Assembly (NCBI GenBank): GCA_910588285.1
Contig: CAJUQB010000042.1
Span: forward strand, 1 to 42,463
Length of the DNA stretch: 42,463 bases
Direction: 5' to 3'
DNA from: an uncultured Lachnospiraceae bacterium
GTDB lineage: Bacteria > Bacillota > Clostridia > Lachnospirales > Lachnospiraceae
Shown: positions 1-8,186 of the stretch, in pieces
How the letters are laid out: every line of letters starts with the position of its first letter
How positions within the stretch are numbered: position 1 is the stretch's first letter
Program-made: the position numbers and the translations under genes
Notes under the pieces: generated by a model
Databases searched by the model: none
What the model was told of the DNA's origin: nothing
What the model saw: only the letters and a program-made list of their open reading frames with translations

Positions 1-108
1 AATGGTAACTATGGCGGATTTTATGTGACTTATACCGCCATGAATAATTCAGGTTCAAGGTGCAAACCATACTTTTTCATCTTTGCAATACAACAACAAC
101 CTAATTGA
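1..108 (+). CDS. possible 3' end of an unidentified ORF, cut by the window edge
   Basis: Frame 1 is open from the left edge to a TGA at 106-108 and encodes about 35 residues starting NGNYGGFYVTYTAMNN. I do not recognise the product. The region is AT-rich like the operon that follows. A short inverted repeat (ATGGCGG/CCGCCAT, about 11-17 and 35-41) lies inside it. It could be the tail of another cargo gene of the foreign segment, or chance. Confidence 0.2.
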   Translation, partial: NGNYGGFYVTYTAMNNSGSRCKPYFFIFAIQQQPN

Positions 109-109
109 T

Positions 110-138
110 TTGACGATTCGACATATTAAAAATATAAT
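110..138 (+). promoter_or_regulatory. sigma-A type promoter of the HAD-folE-queE operon
   Basis: TTGACG at 110-115, a 17-nt spacer, and TATAAT at 133-138. It lies 70 bp upstream of the first gene, which has the Shine-Dalgarno sequence AGGAGGA just before its ATG at 208. The match is close to consensus with ideal spacing, so the AT-rich operon appears to carry its own promoter. Confidence 0.65.
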
Positions 139-207
139 GGATAATAGAAAGTGAACAATTATATACGAGGTAGCAGATAATGACAAAATACGAGGAGGAA
201 AACTATA

Positions 208-924
208 ATGAAAATAAAGGCAGTCTTTTTTGATGCAGGCTTAACTCTTTTTAATGTTTATACGAAAGGGAAGCCAGAAATGTTTGGCTATTTTTGTAGT
301 CAGGTATTTAATGATAATGAACTAGAAAGTCTAAACTTGGTTGAAGGTGCAAAACGAGCAGAATTACATTTTCAATTAGGACAAAGCGATAAAAAGTACA
401 AACGCTCAGAGAGTTTTTGGATTGATAATTATGCCGAAGGATTAATGGGAGCAGGCTTTACTAGAGATGAGGCATATAAATGGTCACCAATTATGAATGA
501 GCAAGTTGATAAAATAGCAAAGGAGTATAATTTGATTGACGGCGTTCTTGATGTATTAAAAACATTAAAAAACAAGGGGTATATGTTGGCTATAGTATCT
601 AATTGGCGTAAACAGTCATTGAAAAGTGATATAGAAAAATTAGGTATTTTATCATTCTTTGATTATATTGCTGATTCATCTGTTGAAGGTGTTTCAAAGC
701 CAGACCCCAGTATATTTAATATTGTTTTAAATCATTTGGGTATTAAGCCAAATGAAGTAATACATATTGGAGATCTATATTATTCTGATGTAGTTGGTGC
801 TGAAAATGCGGGCATAAATGCAGTCCTCTTTGACGAATTAGATGCTTTAGGAGAAGTGTTCAATTGTCAAAGAATACGAAAAATTACTGACATATTGAAA
901 GTATTGGAGAAGGATTATGAATAA
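208..924 (+). CDS. HAD-superfamily hydrolase
   Basis: A 238-residue soluble protein with the four HAD motifs: motif I FFDAGLTLF (nucleophile Asp9), motif II IVSNW, motif III Lys in SKPDPSIF, and motif IV GDLYYSDVVGAENAG. The helical region between motifs I and II is a C1-type cap. In motif I the usual second Asp (DxD) is Gly11, a variant common in DAGGTL-type HAD proteins, so the chemistry may differ from a standard phosphatase. The start is set by a strong AGGAGGA site. The gene overlaps folE by 8 bp, so the two are probably co-translated. In a folE-queE operon a dephosphorylation step on a pterin or deazaguanine intermediate is conceivable, but the substrate cannot be read from sequence. 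Codon use is far more AT-rich than the genes to the right. Confidence 0.85.
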   Translation: MKIKAVFFDAGLTLFNVYTKGKPEMFGYFCSQVFNDNELESLNLVEGAKRAELHFQLGQSDKKYKRSESFWIDNYAEGLMGAGFTRDEAYKWSPIMNEQVDKIAKEYNLIDGVLDVLKTLKNKGYMLAIVSNWRKQSLKSDIEKLGILSFFDYIADSSVEGVSKPDPSIFNIVLNHLGIKPNEVIHIGDLYYSDVVGAENAGINAVLFDELDALGEVFNCQRIRKITDILKVLEKDYE

Positions 925-1483
925 TTTTGATACTGCCGCCATTGAAACCGCTTTTAGTATGATACTGAAAGCTATTGGAGAAGATTGTAATCGGCAAGGA
1001 CTAAAAAACACACCAAAGAGAATTGCAAAAATGTATGAAGAAATCTTTGCTGGAATACATGTGAATTTAGAAGATCAAATTCAAATTACATTTGATGAAG
1101 ATTATCATGAGATGGTTATCGTTAAAGACATTCCAGTTCAATCTATTTGTGAGCATCACTTTATGCCGTTCTATGGGTTTGCTCATGTTGTATACATTCC
1201 TAAAAATGGAATTATAACAGGTTTAAGTAAGTTGGTAAGATTGGTTGACGTGGCTTGTAAAAAACCGCAAATACAGGAACGATTAACAAATGAAATTGCC
1301 TGTGCGATTGATAAAAAGCTAAATCCAGAAGGGGTATTTGTTCAAGTTGTAGCTGAGCATATGTGTATTTCCTACCGGGGAATCAAAAAGATTGGAACTA
1401 AGACGATTACTTGTTGCAAAAAAGGTGTTTTTGAAAATTCGATAGATTACGTAGATAAAGCAATGGACTTAATAAAAAACTAA
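917..1483 (+). CDS. folE: GTP cyclohydrolase I (FolE)
   Basis: A 188-residue type I GTP cyclohydrolase, which converts GTP to 7,8-dihydroneopterin triphosphate, the first step of both folate and 7-deazaguanine (queuosine/preQ0) synthesis. The zinc ligands are visible as Cys78 and His81 in SICEHHFMPFYG and Cys150 in AEHMCISYRG. The NTPKRIAKMYEE and GLSKLVRLVD segments are typical. Length is normal for the short bacterial enzyme. The ATG lies inside the end of the HAD gene with GGAGAAGG as its ribosome binding site. With queE 12 bp downstream, the deazaguanine route is the likelier role here. Base composition is AT-rich, like its two neighbours. Confidence 0.95.
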   Translation: MNNFDTAAIETAFSMILKAIGEDCNRQGLKNTPKRIAKMYEEIFAGIHVNLEDQIQITFDEDYHEMVIVKDIPVQSICEHHFMPFYGFAHVVYIPKNGIITGLSKLVRLVDVACKKPQIQERLTNEIACAIDKKLNPEGVFVQVVAEHMCISYRGIKKIGTKTITCCKKGVFENSIDYVDKAMDLIKN

Positions 1484-1495
1484 TGGGATGATAGT

Positions 1496-2173
1496 ATGAA
1501 TTTATTAATAAATGAAGTGTTTTACAGCATTCAGGGAGAGGGGTATTCAGCCGGTTTCCCTACGGTTTTTGTTAGACTGCAAGGGTGTAACTTAGCCTGT
1601 TCTTGGTGTGATACAAAGTATGCGCAATCAGAGAAGGATAATAAAAAATATATGCAAATTGATGTAGATACATTATTCTCTACTATATGTTCATACATAA
1701 ACCACTCACATATTTGCATTACTGGTGGTGAACCACTACTACAAAATGATGCTTTAATTTTGCTTTTGGATAAAATTGAAAGATGCAAGGAAGTCCAGGA
1801 TGTTGTTATTCAGACCAATGGATCTTTGGATATAAGACCATTCTTACTCCCTAAGGTTATTATAGCAATGGATTATAAACTAGAATCCTCTGGATTCATG
1901 GATAAAATGCTTCATGAGAACCTTATTGCGCTACGAGAGAAAGATGAAATTAAGTTTGTAGTAGCAGATCGAAATGATTTCGAACTCTCGTTAGATTTGC
2001 AAAATAAGTATTCTATGCATTCAAAAATTGTATATAGTCCTGTGTTTCCACTAATGCAGTATGATGATTTAGCAAATATGATATTAAAAAGCAATATTCA
2101 TTGCAAATATTCATTGCAAATATTCATTGCAAATATTCATTGCAATTACATAAACATATTTGGCCGGATATAG
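1496..2173 (+). CDS. queE: 7-carboxy-7-deazaguanine synthase QueE, C-terminus frameshifted
   Basis: A radical SAM enzyme of the QueE family, which contracts 6-carboxytetrahydropterin to 7-carboxy-7-deazaguanine. The N-terminus NEVFYSIQGEG, the cluster motif CNLACSWC (CX3CX2C) and ITGGEPLLQ are intact. The family's C-terminal signature (LQLHKHIWPD) is present in the DNA but in another frame, starting at the TTG of 2140. The annotated frame instead ends NYINIFGRI. The cause is three copies of a 13-bp repeat at 2100-2138: one or four copies would join the body to the signature in frame. Even then no stop follows the signature at the usual place, because the gene runs into the junction with the recombinase remnant. 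The gene is therefore either inactive or switchable. QueD and QueC are not in the window. Confidence 0.85.
   Translation: MNLLINEVFYSIQGEGYSAGFPTVFVRLQGCNLACSWCDTKYAQSEKDNKKYMQIDVDTLFSTICSYINHSHICITGGEPLLQNDALILLLDKIERCKEVQDVVIQTNGSLDIRPFLLPKVIIAMDYKLESSGFMDKMLHENLIALREKDEIKFVVADRNDFELSLDLQNKYSMHSKIVYSPVFPLMQYDDLANMILKSNIHCKYSLQIFIANIHCNYINIFGRI
2100..2138 (+). repeat. 13-bp tandem repeat, 3 copies, inside queE
   Basis: Three perfect copies of ATTGCAAATATTC (2100-2112, 2113-2125, 2126-2138). They are followed by a half copy (ATTGCAA, 2139-2145) and preceded by a near copy lacking one A (2091-2099). As 13 is not a multiple of 3, each gain or loss of a unit shifts the queE frame. The QueE C-terminal signature is in frame only when the copy number is 1 or 4 (modulo 3). 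Confidence 0.95.
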
Positions 2174-2234
2174 AATATGATTGCGTTTTATTAGGAAAAC
2201 ACACTGCCAAAAGGATTTTGTGCTTTGGCGGGGG

Positions 2235-2879
2235 TCAGCCCACCTCGGCGGTGTCAGTGGTGTTGATTTCAATGTACTCGGCAATCCGGCGGAACTCATC
2301 CGCAAACTTAAAGTGAACACTGATATTGCCGTTTTCGTAAACCTTGATATGGTCTACCAGCTCAATCAGAATTTCGCGGGTCAGCTTTTCGATGTTCTGA
2401 TATTTCGCAAAGGCTACCAGCGCGGGATGCTGCTGGTCAACGCCGTTTGAAAGCTGTTTCCGTTCAGCCGTCAGCCGGGCCAGCAAATCCGAGAGCCCGG
2501 CGGCCTGCCGTTCATAATCGGCTTTCATTTCCCGGTATTCCTGCTGGGTGATTTCCCCGTCTTTCCAGTCTTGATACAGTGACTGCTTGTAGCGGGTGAT
2601 TTTCGTCAATTCCTTTTCCTTTGCGGCAATCTGGTCGTTAAGGCGGTGGGATTGACTTTTTTTCAGTGGAGCCGCATTGATACGGGCTACTATTTCCGAA
2701 TAGGAAACGGCGGTACTCACTTGATACTGGATAGCGAACAGAACGGCGGCCTCCAGACGGTTGTGCTTGATAGAGTGCATGGTGCATTCTTTCAGACAGA
2801 CAGATTGATGGAGAGGATTTGGTGGTTCGGTTGTAAAAGGTGAGGATAGTTTATTAGGAGCAATAATTGTTTGATGCAA
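2235..2879 (-). pseudogene. C-terminal fragment of a large serine recombinase
   Basis: From about residue 32 (CTMHSIKHNRLEAAVL) to the end, the 214-residue frame matches the C-terminal half of large serine recombinases carried by gut Firmicutes integrative elements. The part after the zinc-ribbon region is seen, then a coiled coil rich in K/E/R/Q (about residues 75-145), then a DUF4368-like tail ending in EFRRIAEYIEIN. The N-terminal resolvase catalytic domain and most of the recombinase domain are missing, so it cannot catalyse strand exchange. The first 30 residues look like unrelated sequence read through after the break near 2786-2880. It is GC-richer than folE/queE and converges on queE. 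It marks the remnant of an integrated element whose other parts were deleted. Confidence 0.85.
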
Positions 2880-2935
2880 ATATGTTTGTGGATACCTTGG
2901 AATACTTCTTTACGGAAGTGTATAAGCAATAATTA
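2867..2935 (+). other. short open fragment and junction sequence beside the recombinase remnant
   Basis: AT-rich stretch between the recombinase break and the chromosomal genes. One frame reads about 22 residues ending DTLEYFFTEVYKQ and a TAA, resembling the tail of a protein that I cannot identify. A 9-bp direct repeat GCAATAATT (2860-2868 and 2936-2944) brackets it. It is probably debris of the same insertion/deletion history. Confidence 0.2.
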
Positions 2936-2972
2936 TTTTTTTAGTGTTGCATATGACATCATACCAATAATC

Positions 2973-3057
2973 ATGCCGGCAGGCCAGAGGGATCCTGCCA
3001 AATCCCAAAGCCTGCCGGCATTGCTGCTGAATCCCCCGCTGCAGGCAGCGGGGGATT
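2973..3057 (-). terminator. two hairpins after the CNNM-family gene
   Basis: A perfect 13-bp inverted repeat with a 2-nt centre (3030-3042/3045-3057, arms AATCCCCCGCTGC) lies 22 bp past the stop of the minus-strand gene. A second 12-bp inverted repeat (2973-2984/3010-3021, arm ATGCCGGCAGGC) follows. T-runs are weak, so termination is inferred from position and stem strength. Confidence 0.55.
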
Positions 3058-3078
3058 CACTCAATTATGTCAATTTTA

Positions 3079-4452
3079 CTACATCGCTTCCTGGGGCGTT
3101 CCCTCCACGGCCGGCTCCGGCAGCCGCAGGAATACCTTGTTGATGCGGTTTTTCTCCATGTCCTCCACACGCAGGTACAGGCCCTCCTCTGTCTCGATGG
3201 ACTCTCCGGCCTCCGGCAGATGATCCAGAAGCCCGATCAGGTAGCCGCCCACGGAATCATAGTCCTCAGAAGTCAAATCAAGATGAAGCATATCATTGAG
3301 ATCCTCCAGGTTCAGGGAACCCTGTACCATGTATTCCCGCTCATTGATGGCCTGGATGGGATCCTCCTCATCGTCGTCGTATTCGTCGCGGATCTCTCCC
3401 ACGATCTCCTCCAGCAGATCCTCCAAGGTAATCAGGCCGGCGGTGGCGCCGTATTCATCCAGCACAATGGCAATGTTGATGGAGGACTTGCGCATCTCCA
3501 GCATCAGCTCCGAGGTGCTCTTGTGCTCATAGGTATAATAGGGCTTCCGCAGAATATCACGCAGATGAAATTGTTCCCTGTCCTCATACAGCAGCAGGTC
3601 CTTCATATTGATAATGCCCACCACATTGTCCGTGGAGCCCTCATATACCGGGAGGCGCGTATAGTGATCCTCCTGGAAAATAGTCAGAAGCTCCTGGTAG
3701 GTATTGTCAATGCTGGCAAAGGTCATATCAATCCGGGGCACCATCACGTCCTTGGCCTGGGCGTCGCCGAAATCAAACACATTGTTGATCATCTGCCGCT
3801 CCTCAGTCTCAATGACACCCTCCTCATGGCTCACATCCACAATGGTGCGCAGCTCATCCTCTGTCATGGCATTCTCCGCCTTGTTGGGATCTACACGCAG
3901 CAGGAATAAAAATCCCATGGCAAGCTTGTTGACAATAAAGATTGCCGGGGTCAAGAGCTTCATCAAAAAGGAAATGATGCCGGAGTAGATCAGTGCGATC
4001 CGGTCTGCATAGATGGTAGCCAGGGTCTTGGGGGAAATCTCCCCGAAAATCAGAACAACCAGTGTCAGTATGCCGGTGGCAATTCCAACTGCCACGCTGC
4101 CCCATACCCGGGTAGCCAGAGAGGTGGCCAGAGAGGAGGCAGTCAGGTTCACAATATTGTTGCCCACCAGGATGGCGCTGAGCATCTTGCCGGAATCATC
4201 GGTGATTCTCAGTACACGTTTGGCCTTGGCGTCTCCGTTTTCTGCCAGAGTTCTCATTTTGATTTTGTTACATGTGGTTAGCGCAGTCTCTGCCGATGAA
4301 AAAAATGCCGACAGGAATACCAATACAATAATCGTAATTAGCTGCGCGACGTCTCCTGAGTCCAAGTAAAAATCTCTCCCTTCATAATTGAAAGCAATTG
4401 TATAGTTATTCATAAATATACTGGAAAATATTATAAAAAGCAAGAGCTTCAT
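3079..4452 (-). CDS. CNNM/CorC-HlyC family membrane protein
   Basis: A 457-residue protein of the hemolysin-C-like family (DUF21/CNNM transmembrane domain, CBS pair, CorC/HlyC domain), proposed to act in Mg2+ or other cation efflux. Seen in order: an N-terminal helix and three or four membrane segments (about residues 35-185) with the family signature SAFFSSAETALTTCNK and GNNIVNLTASSLAT; two CBS motifs (about 220-345) with VMVPRIDM and IVLDEYGATAGLITLEDLLEEIVGEI; and a C-terminal CorC/HlyC domain with VQGSLNLEDLND. Start choice is uncertain: neither the ATG at 4452 nor that at 4413 (MNNYTIAF) has a good Shine-Dalgarno site. It is monocistronic and divergent from the TIGR04086 gene. Confidence 0.9.
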   Translation of the reverse strand: MKLLLFIIFSSIFMNNYTIAFNYEGRDFYLDSGDVAQLITIIVLVFLSAFFSSAETALTTCNKIKMRTLAENGDAKAKRVLRITDDSGKMLSAILVGNNIVNLTASSLATSLATRVWGSVAVGIATGILTLVVLIFGEISPKTLATIYADRIALIYSGIISFLMKLLTPAIFIVNKLAMGFLFLLRVDPNKAENAMTEDELRTIVDVSHEEGVIETEERQMINNVFDFGDAQAKDVMVPRIDMTFASIDNTYQELLTIFQEDHYTRLPVYEGSTDNVVGIINMKDLLLYEDREQFHLRDILRKPYYTYEHKSTSELMLEMRKSSINIAIVLDEYGATAGLITLEDLLEEIVGEIRDEYDDDEEDPIQAINEREYMVQGSLNLEDLNDMLHLDLTSEDYDSVGGYLIGLLDHLPEAGESIETEEGLYLRVEDMEKNRINKVFLRLPEPAVEGTPQEAM

Positions 4453-4570
4453 AAAAATTTAAGAAATTTGGTTCATTGGGTTTTGGGGGAATGGGCACAG
4501 GCAGCGCATATTTTGGCCTTCTGTCTCATATAGTTTAAGGACAGACTATTATAATAAGGAGCTAAGGGAG

Positions 4571-4945
4571 ATGGAGAAACCTGTAAAAAAGAATGCCGTA
4601 CCCCTGACACTGTTGAAAATCCTGCTGCTGATGTACATCATCACTGGCATCCTGCTTCTGGCCGTCACGCTGCTGCTGTCGAAGCTGCAGCTGTCCGAGG
4701 GAGCCGTTTCGGTGGCAGTGGTAGCTATTTATGTACTTTCCGGCTTTGTGGGCGGTCTGGTGGCAGGCAAGAAGATGAAGAGCCGCAAATTCCTCTGGGG
4801 CATGATAATGGGGGGCTGCTATTTTGTGGTGCTGGTGGCAGGCTCCGTCCTGTTTCACCAGGGGATCGAGATGGATCTGACCAGGCTTGCCACTACCCTG
4901 GTGCTGTGTATTGCCTCCGGCATGGTGGGCGGCATGGTGGGATAA
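4571..4945 (+). CDS. TIGR04086-type small membrane protein
   Basis: A 124-residue, very hydrophobic protein with four predicted membrane helices (about 15-37, 46-65, 73-93, 105-124) and small Gly-rich turns such as LSGFVGGLVAGKKMKSRKFLWGM. Size, topology and the Gly-rich pattern fit the TIGR04086 family of uncharacterised clostridial membrane proteins, which usually lies next to the SCIFF peptide, its maturase and SecD/SecF. Those genes do follow here, but only after the rhamnosidase gene. The start follows AAGGAG, with a second GGGAG directly before the ATG. A link with SCIFF maturation or export is plausible from context only. Confidence 0.75.
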   Translation: MEKPVKKNAVPLTLLKILLLMYIITGILLLAVTLLLSKLQLSEGAVSVAVVAIYVLSGFVGGLVAGKKMKSRKFLWGMIMGGCYFVVLVAGSVLFHQGIEMDLTRLATTLVLCIASGMVGGMVG

Positions 4946-5051
4946 AACACAAAAAATATCTATCGGAACCTAATAAAATGCATGGCAGAGCCGGGAAAAA
5001 TAGTGTACACTGATACATAGAAATTGGGAAAAAGAGACAAGGAGGAAACAT

Positions 5052-7835
5052 ATGAAGATCGTAAATACCCGGATCAACGGCATTGTGAACCCGGCAGGCT
5101 TTTTGTACGATACCGTAAGCTGCTCCTGGCAGGTAACGGAAACCCAGGCAAAGGGGCAGGCCCAGGCAAGAATTGAGGTGAGCTTAAGCCAGGATTTTGA
5201 GGAGATTCTGTATACAAAGGAGGGGGCGGCGCTGAATGCTGCCGGCGAGGAGCTCACCCTTGTTCTAAAGCCCCGGACGACTTATTATTACCGGATATCC
5301 GTGACTGCGGAGAATGGGGAGCACGCTGTCAGCGAGACGTCCTTTTTTGAGACCGGTAAGATGCATGAGCCCTGGAGTGCAGAGTGGATCGGCATGCCGG
5401 AGGGAGAGACCATGCACCCGGTATTTTCCAAAGAATTTACCCTGGACAAAGAGGTGAAGCGGGCCCGGCTGTACGTGACTGCAGCAGGTGTCTTTGAGGC
5501 ATATCTCAATGGGCAGAAGCTGGGCGCGGAATACCTGACGCCCTACCTGACGGATTATGAGAAGATTATCCAGGTGATTACCTTCCCGGCGGAAGCCTTC
5601 CTAGAGGAGAAGAATACCCTGGAAATCTGTGTGGGCAAGGGCTGGTATATGAGCGTGTTCGGCCTGGAACTGAAGGCAGAGAATTACGGAAGCCGAATGG
5701 CGGCCATCGGGGAGCTGCACCTGGAATATGCGGACGGCTCAGGGGAGGTGATCGGCACAGACAGCAGCTGGAGCTATTGCGGCTCCCTGGTGGAGGATTC
5801 CGGCATATATCTGGGTGAGATCTACAACTGCCTGCTGTGGGACGGCAAAGCAAATGAAAAGCAGCCGGTTCAGGTGCTTCGGGGCGGGCCGGATACGCCG
5901 GGAATGGAGAACCTGCGAAAAGACAACCTTCAGGACCGGCTGAGCCTTCCGGTGCTGGCCAAGGAGGAGCTGAGGGTACAGGAGGTAATCCACACACCAG
6001 CCGGTGAGACGGTGCTGGATATGGGACAGAATTTTGCCGGCTTTGTGGAGTTTTGGGCTGAGCTTCCAAGGGGAACCAGGGTCACTCTCGATTTTGGCGA
6101 AATTCTGCAGCAGGGGAATTTTTACAATGGGAATTACCGGGATGCCAAGTCCCAGTTCGTGTATGTATCCAGGGGAGAGCGGGAGCTGGTGAGGCCCCAC
6201 TTTACCTTCTTCGGATTCCGCTATGTCCGGGTTACCGGATGGGTGGGAGAGCCGGATCCTGCGGACTTTTGCGGCAGGGTGCTGTATTCCGATATTACAA
6301 GAACCGGATGGGTGGAGACAGGCCATGCAAAGATCAACCGCCTCTATGAGAATACCCTGTGGGGATTAAAGTCCAATTTCCTGGATATTCCCACAGACTG
6401 TCCCCAGAGAAGCGAGCGGCTGGGCTGGACGGGAGACGCCCAGGTATTCGCGCCGACGGCCAGCTATCACATGGACACCAGGGCCTTTTACCACAAGTTC
6501 CTCCGGGATCTTAAGGTGGAGCAGGCACGCATCCATGGCGCGGTTCCCAACTTCCTGCCCAATTTCGGCCATCCGGAGGCCGTATCCAGTGTGTGGGGCG
6601 ATGTGGCGGCCATTATTCCGGAAACCCTGTATTGCTATTATGGGAATAAAACAGATGCAAAATATAATTACGATTTAATAAAGGGCTGGGTAGACTATCT
6701 GACCCGCAGGGACCAGGAGCGGGGACAGAAATATCTCTTTGATTTTGACTTTGGGTTCGGCGATTGGCTGGCCCTGGACGGCTCCACTCCCACCAGCTTT
6801 TCCGGCGGAACGGATATGGGCTATATCGGCTCCATGTATTATTACAATTCCACCAGGATTCTGGCGGAGCAGGCAGAGCTTTTGGGCTATCAGGAGGAGG
6901 CAGGAGGCTACCGGGAGCTGGCCGGAAAGATTCGGGAGGCTATTTTGAAGGAATATTTTTCCGAGAACGGACGCCTGGCAGTGAACAATCAGGCCGCCTA
7001 TGTGATTGCCCTGAAATTCGGTGTGTTCCGCCAACGGGAGAGGATCTTAAAGGAGTTTGGGGCAAAGCTGAAGCTGGACTGCAGCCAGATCAAGTGCGGC
7101 TTTGTGGGGGCGCCCCTGCTGTGTACCGTGCTGGCAGAGAACGGCATGACGGAGCTTGCCTATGACTTCTTATTAAAAGAGGGCTTTCCAAGCTGGCTCT
7201 ACAGCGTCAACCTGGGGGCTACCACCATCTGGGAGCGGTGGAATTCCGTACTTCCCGACGGAACCATCAGCGATACGGGCATGAATTCTCTGAACCACTA
7301 TTCCTATGGCTCTGTGATGGAATTCCTGTATGCCTATATTGCAGGGATCCGTCCCCTGACACCGGGCTTTGGACAGGCCATCATAGAACCGCGGCCGGAT
7401 GTGCGCCTGGGCTATGTGAACTGCCGGTATGATTCGGTCAGCGGAAGCTATGTGTCCAACTGGTCCATTGAGGAGGACGGAAGTCTGAAGGTCCATGTGG
7501 AGATTCCCTTTGGCTGTACGGCATCCCTGCGCCTGCCCGGCTATGAGACGCCGGAGATGACGCTGGATGCAGGAAGCTATGATTTTGCCTATCTGCCAAA
7601 GAAGAGCTTCCGCCAGCCCTACCATGCAGGGACATCCCTGGCGCGGCTGGCACAGGATGAGCGGGCTGTGGGGATCCTTGGGCAGTATGCCCCGGCCCTG
7701 GCAGGCATGGCCAGGTCAGGGGATCCGGAGATGGGAGCCAAGTCTCTGGAGGATCTGATGAAAATGACATGGATGCCCTTTGAGCCGGAGAAGCTTGCGC
7801 AGGCCATTGAGGAGATCGGGCAGCTGAGCTGCTAA
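5052..7835 (+). CDS. alpha-L-rhamnosidase, glycoside hydrolase family 78
   Basis: A 927-residue GH78 enzyme that removes terminal alpha-L-rhamnose from plant glycosides or polysaccharides. It has the family architecture: an N-terminal Ig-like domain (about 1-105), beta-sandwich domains with RARLYVTAAGVFEAYLNGQ and DMGQNFAGF, then an (alpha/alpha)6 barrel containing TDCPQRSERLGWTGD (Asp449, Glu455, Asp462), which holds acidic active-site residues of the family. WERWNSVLPDG and MNSLNHYSYGSVMEFLY near 730-765 are also typical, and a C-terminal beta domain closes the protein. There is no signal peptide, so it should act in the cytoplasm on imported rhamnosides. It starts after a strong AAGGAGG site. 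No transporter or rhamnose-catabolic gene is nearby, and it separates the TIGR04086 gene from the SCIFF gene. Confidence 0.93.
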   Translation: MKIVNTRINGIVNPAGFLYDTVSCSWQVTETQAKGQAQARIEVSLSQDFEEILYTKEGAALNAAGEELTLVLKPRTTYYYRISVTAENGEHAVSETSFFETGKMHEPWSAEWIGMPEGETMHPVFSKEFTLDKEVKRARLYVTAAGVFEAYLNGQKLGAEYLTPYLTDYEKIIQVITFPAEAFLEEKNTLEICVGKGWYMSVFGLELKAENYGSRMAAIGELHLEYADGSGEVIGTDSSWSYCGSLVEDSGIYLGEIYNCLLWDGKANEKQPVQVLRGGPDTPGMENLRKDNLQDRLSLPVLAKEELRVQEVIHTPAGETVLDMGQNFAGFVEFWAELPRGTRVTLDFGEILQQGNFYNGNYRDAKSQFVYVSRGERELVRPHFTFFGFRYVRVTGWVGEPDPADFCGRVLYSDITRTGWVETGHAKINRLYENTLWGLKSNFLDIPTDCPQRSERLGWTGDAQVFAPTASYHMDTRAFYHKFLRDLKVEQARIHGAVPNFLPNFGHPEAVSSVWGDVAAIIPETLYCYYGNKTDAKYNYDLIKGWVDYLTRRDQERGQKYLFDFDFGFGDWLALDGSTPTSFSGGTDMGYIGSMYYYNSTRILAEQAELLGYQEEAGGYRELAGKIREAILKEYFSENGRLAVNNQAAYVIALKFGVFRQRERILKEFGAKLKLDCSQIKCGFVGAPLLCTVLAENGMTELAYDFLLKEGFPSWLYSVNLGATTIWERWNSVLPDGTISDTGMNSLNHYSYGSVMEFLYAYIAGIRPLTPGFGQAIIEPRPDVRLGYVNCRYDSVSGSYVSNWSIEEDGSLKVHVEIPFGCTASLRLPGYETPEMTLDAGSYDFAYLPKKSFRQPYHAGTSLARLAQDERAVGILGQYAPALAGMARSGDPEMGAKSLEDLMKMTWMPFEPEKLAQAIEEIGQLSC

Positions 7836-7930
7836 AGTTAAAAATTTAATTTCTTATAAGATTTATAAAAATTTATAAAATTTAAAAGCTTATAAAATTT
7901 AAAAACTGATAAAACCAGAAAAATTAAGAA
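7836..7930. other. AT-rich, internally repetitive spacer upstream of SCIFF
   Basis: Almost pure A/T with overlapping direct repeats of the type TTATAAAATTTAAAA (several imperfect copies). It ends just upstream of the SCIFF promoter and could serve as an UP-element-like tract, or be a seam left where the rhamnosidase gene joined the locus. No gene is visible in it. Confidence 0.5.
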
Positions 7931-7935
7931 AATGC

Positions 7936-7965
7936 TTTACCGCAGACACAGTTGTGTGGTATACT
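7936..7965 (+). promoter_or_regulatory. probable promoter of the SCIFF-scfB-secDF unit
   Basis: TTTACC (7936-7941), an 18-nt spacer and TATACT (7960-7965), about 55 bp before the SCIFF start codon and just downstream of an A/T tract. It would make SCIFF expression independent of the rhamnosidase gene upstream. Confidence 0.5.
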
Positions 7966-8020
7966 GCTAAAAGATATGTAATCAAATCTTTAAGAACATG
8001 CAAGAAAAGGAGAGATACTC

Positions 8021-8161
8021 ATGAAACATGTAAAGACCTTAAATACAAAAAAACTGCAGAATACGGTAAAGAAGGGTGGCTGCGGTGAGTGCCAGACCTC
8101 CTGCCAGTCTGCCTGCAAGACCTCCTGCACCGTAGGAAACCAGAGCTGCGAGAACAAATAA
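8021..8161 (+). CDS. scfA: SCIFF: six-cysteine ribosomal peptide precursor
   Basis: A 46-residue peptide starting MKHVKTLNTKKLQNTVKKGG, with six cysteines at 21, 24, 28, 32, 36 and 43. This matches SCIFF ('six cysteines in forty-five residues'), the near-universal ribosomally made peptide of Clostridia. Its Thr/Ser/Cys-rich C-terminal part is the substrate of a dedicated radical SAM maturase that forms thioether cross-links between cysteines and neighbouring residues (ranthipeptide class). The first 20 residues form the leader. A ribosome binding site AAGGAGAG sits 10 nt upstream. The maturase gene follows after a stem-loop. The peptide's physiological role is not established. The assignment is strong because cysteine pattern, length and neighbours all agree. 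Confidence 0.95.
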   Translation: MKHVKTLNTKKLQNTVKKGGCGECQTSCQSACKTSCTVGNQSCENK

Positions 8162-8186
8162 CCGTAAGAATGTGAAGATACGGAAT

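Noticed and set aside
139..207. A preQ1 riboswitch upstream of the folE-queE operon.
   Set aside because: The GAGGT is followed by AGCAGAT, not by the conserved loop, and no A-rich CTAA pairing segment is seen.
2091..2145. A CRISPR-like array.
   Set aside because: Units are head-to-tail 13-mers without spacers.
2101..2316. A separate 71-codon gene downstream of queE.
   Set aside because: It is the displaced QueE C-terminus followed by read-through into the opposite strand of the recombinase remnant.
3067..3909. A 280-codon plus-strand frame across the CNNM-family gene.
   Set aside because: Antisense shadow of a gene with clear CBS and CorC motifs; the composition (His/Gln/Leu-rich) is typical of such shadows.
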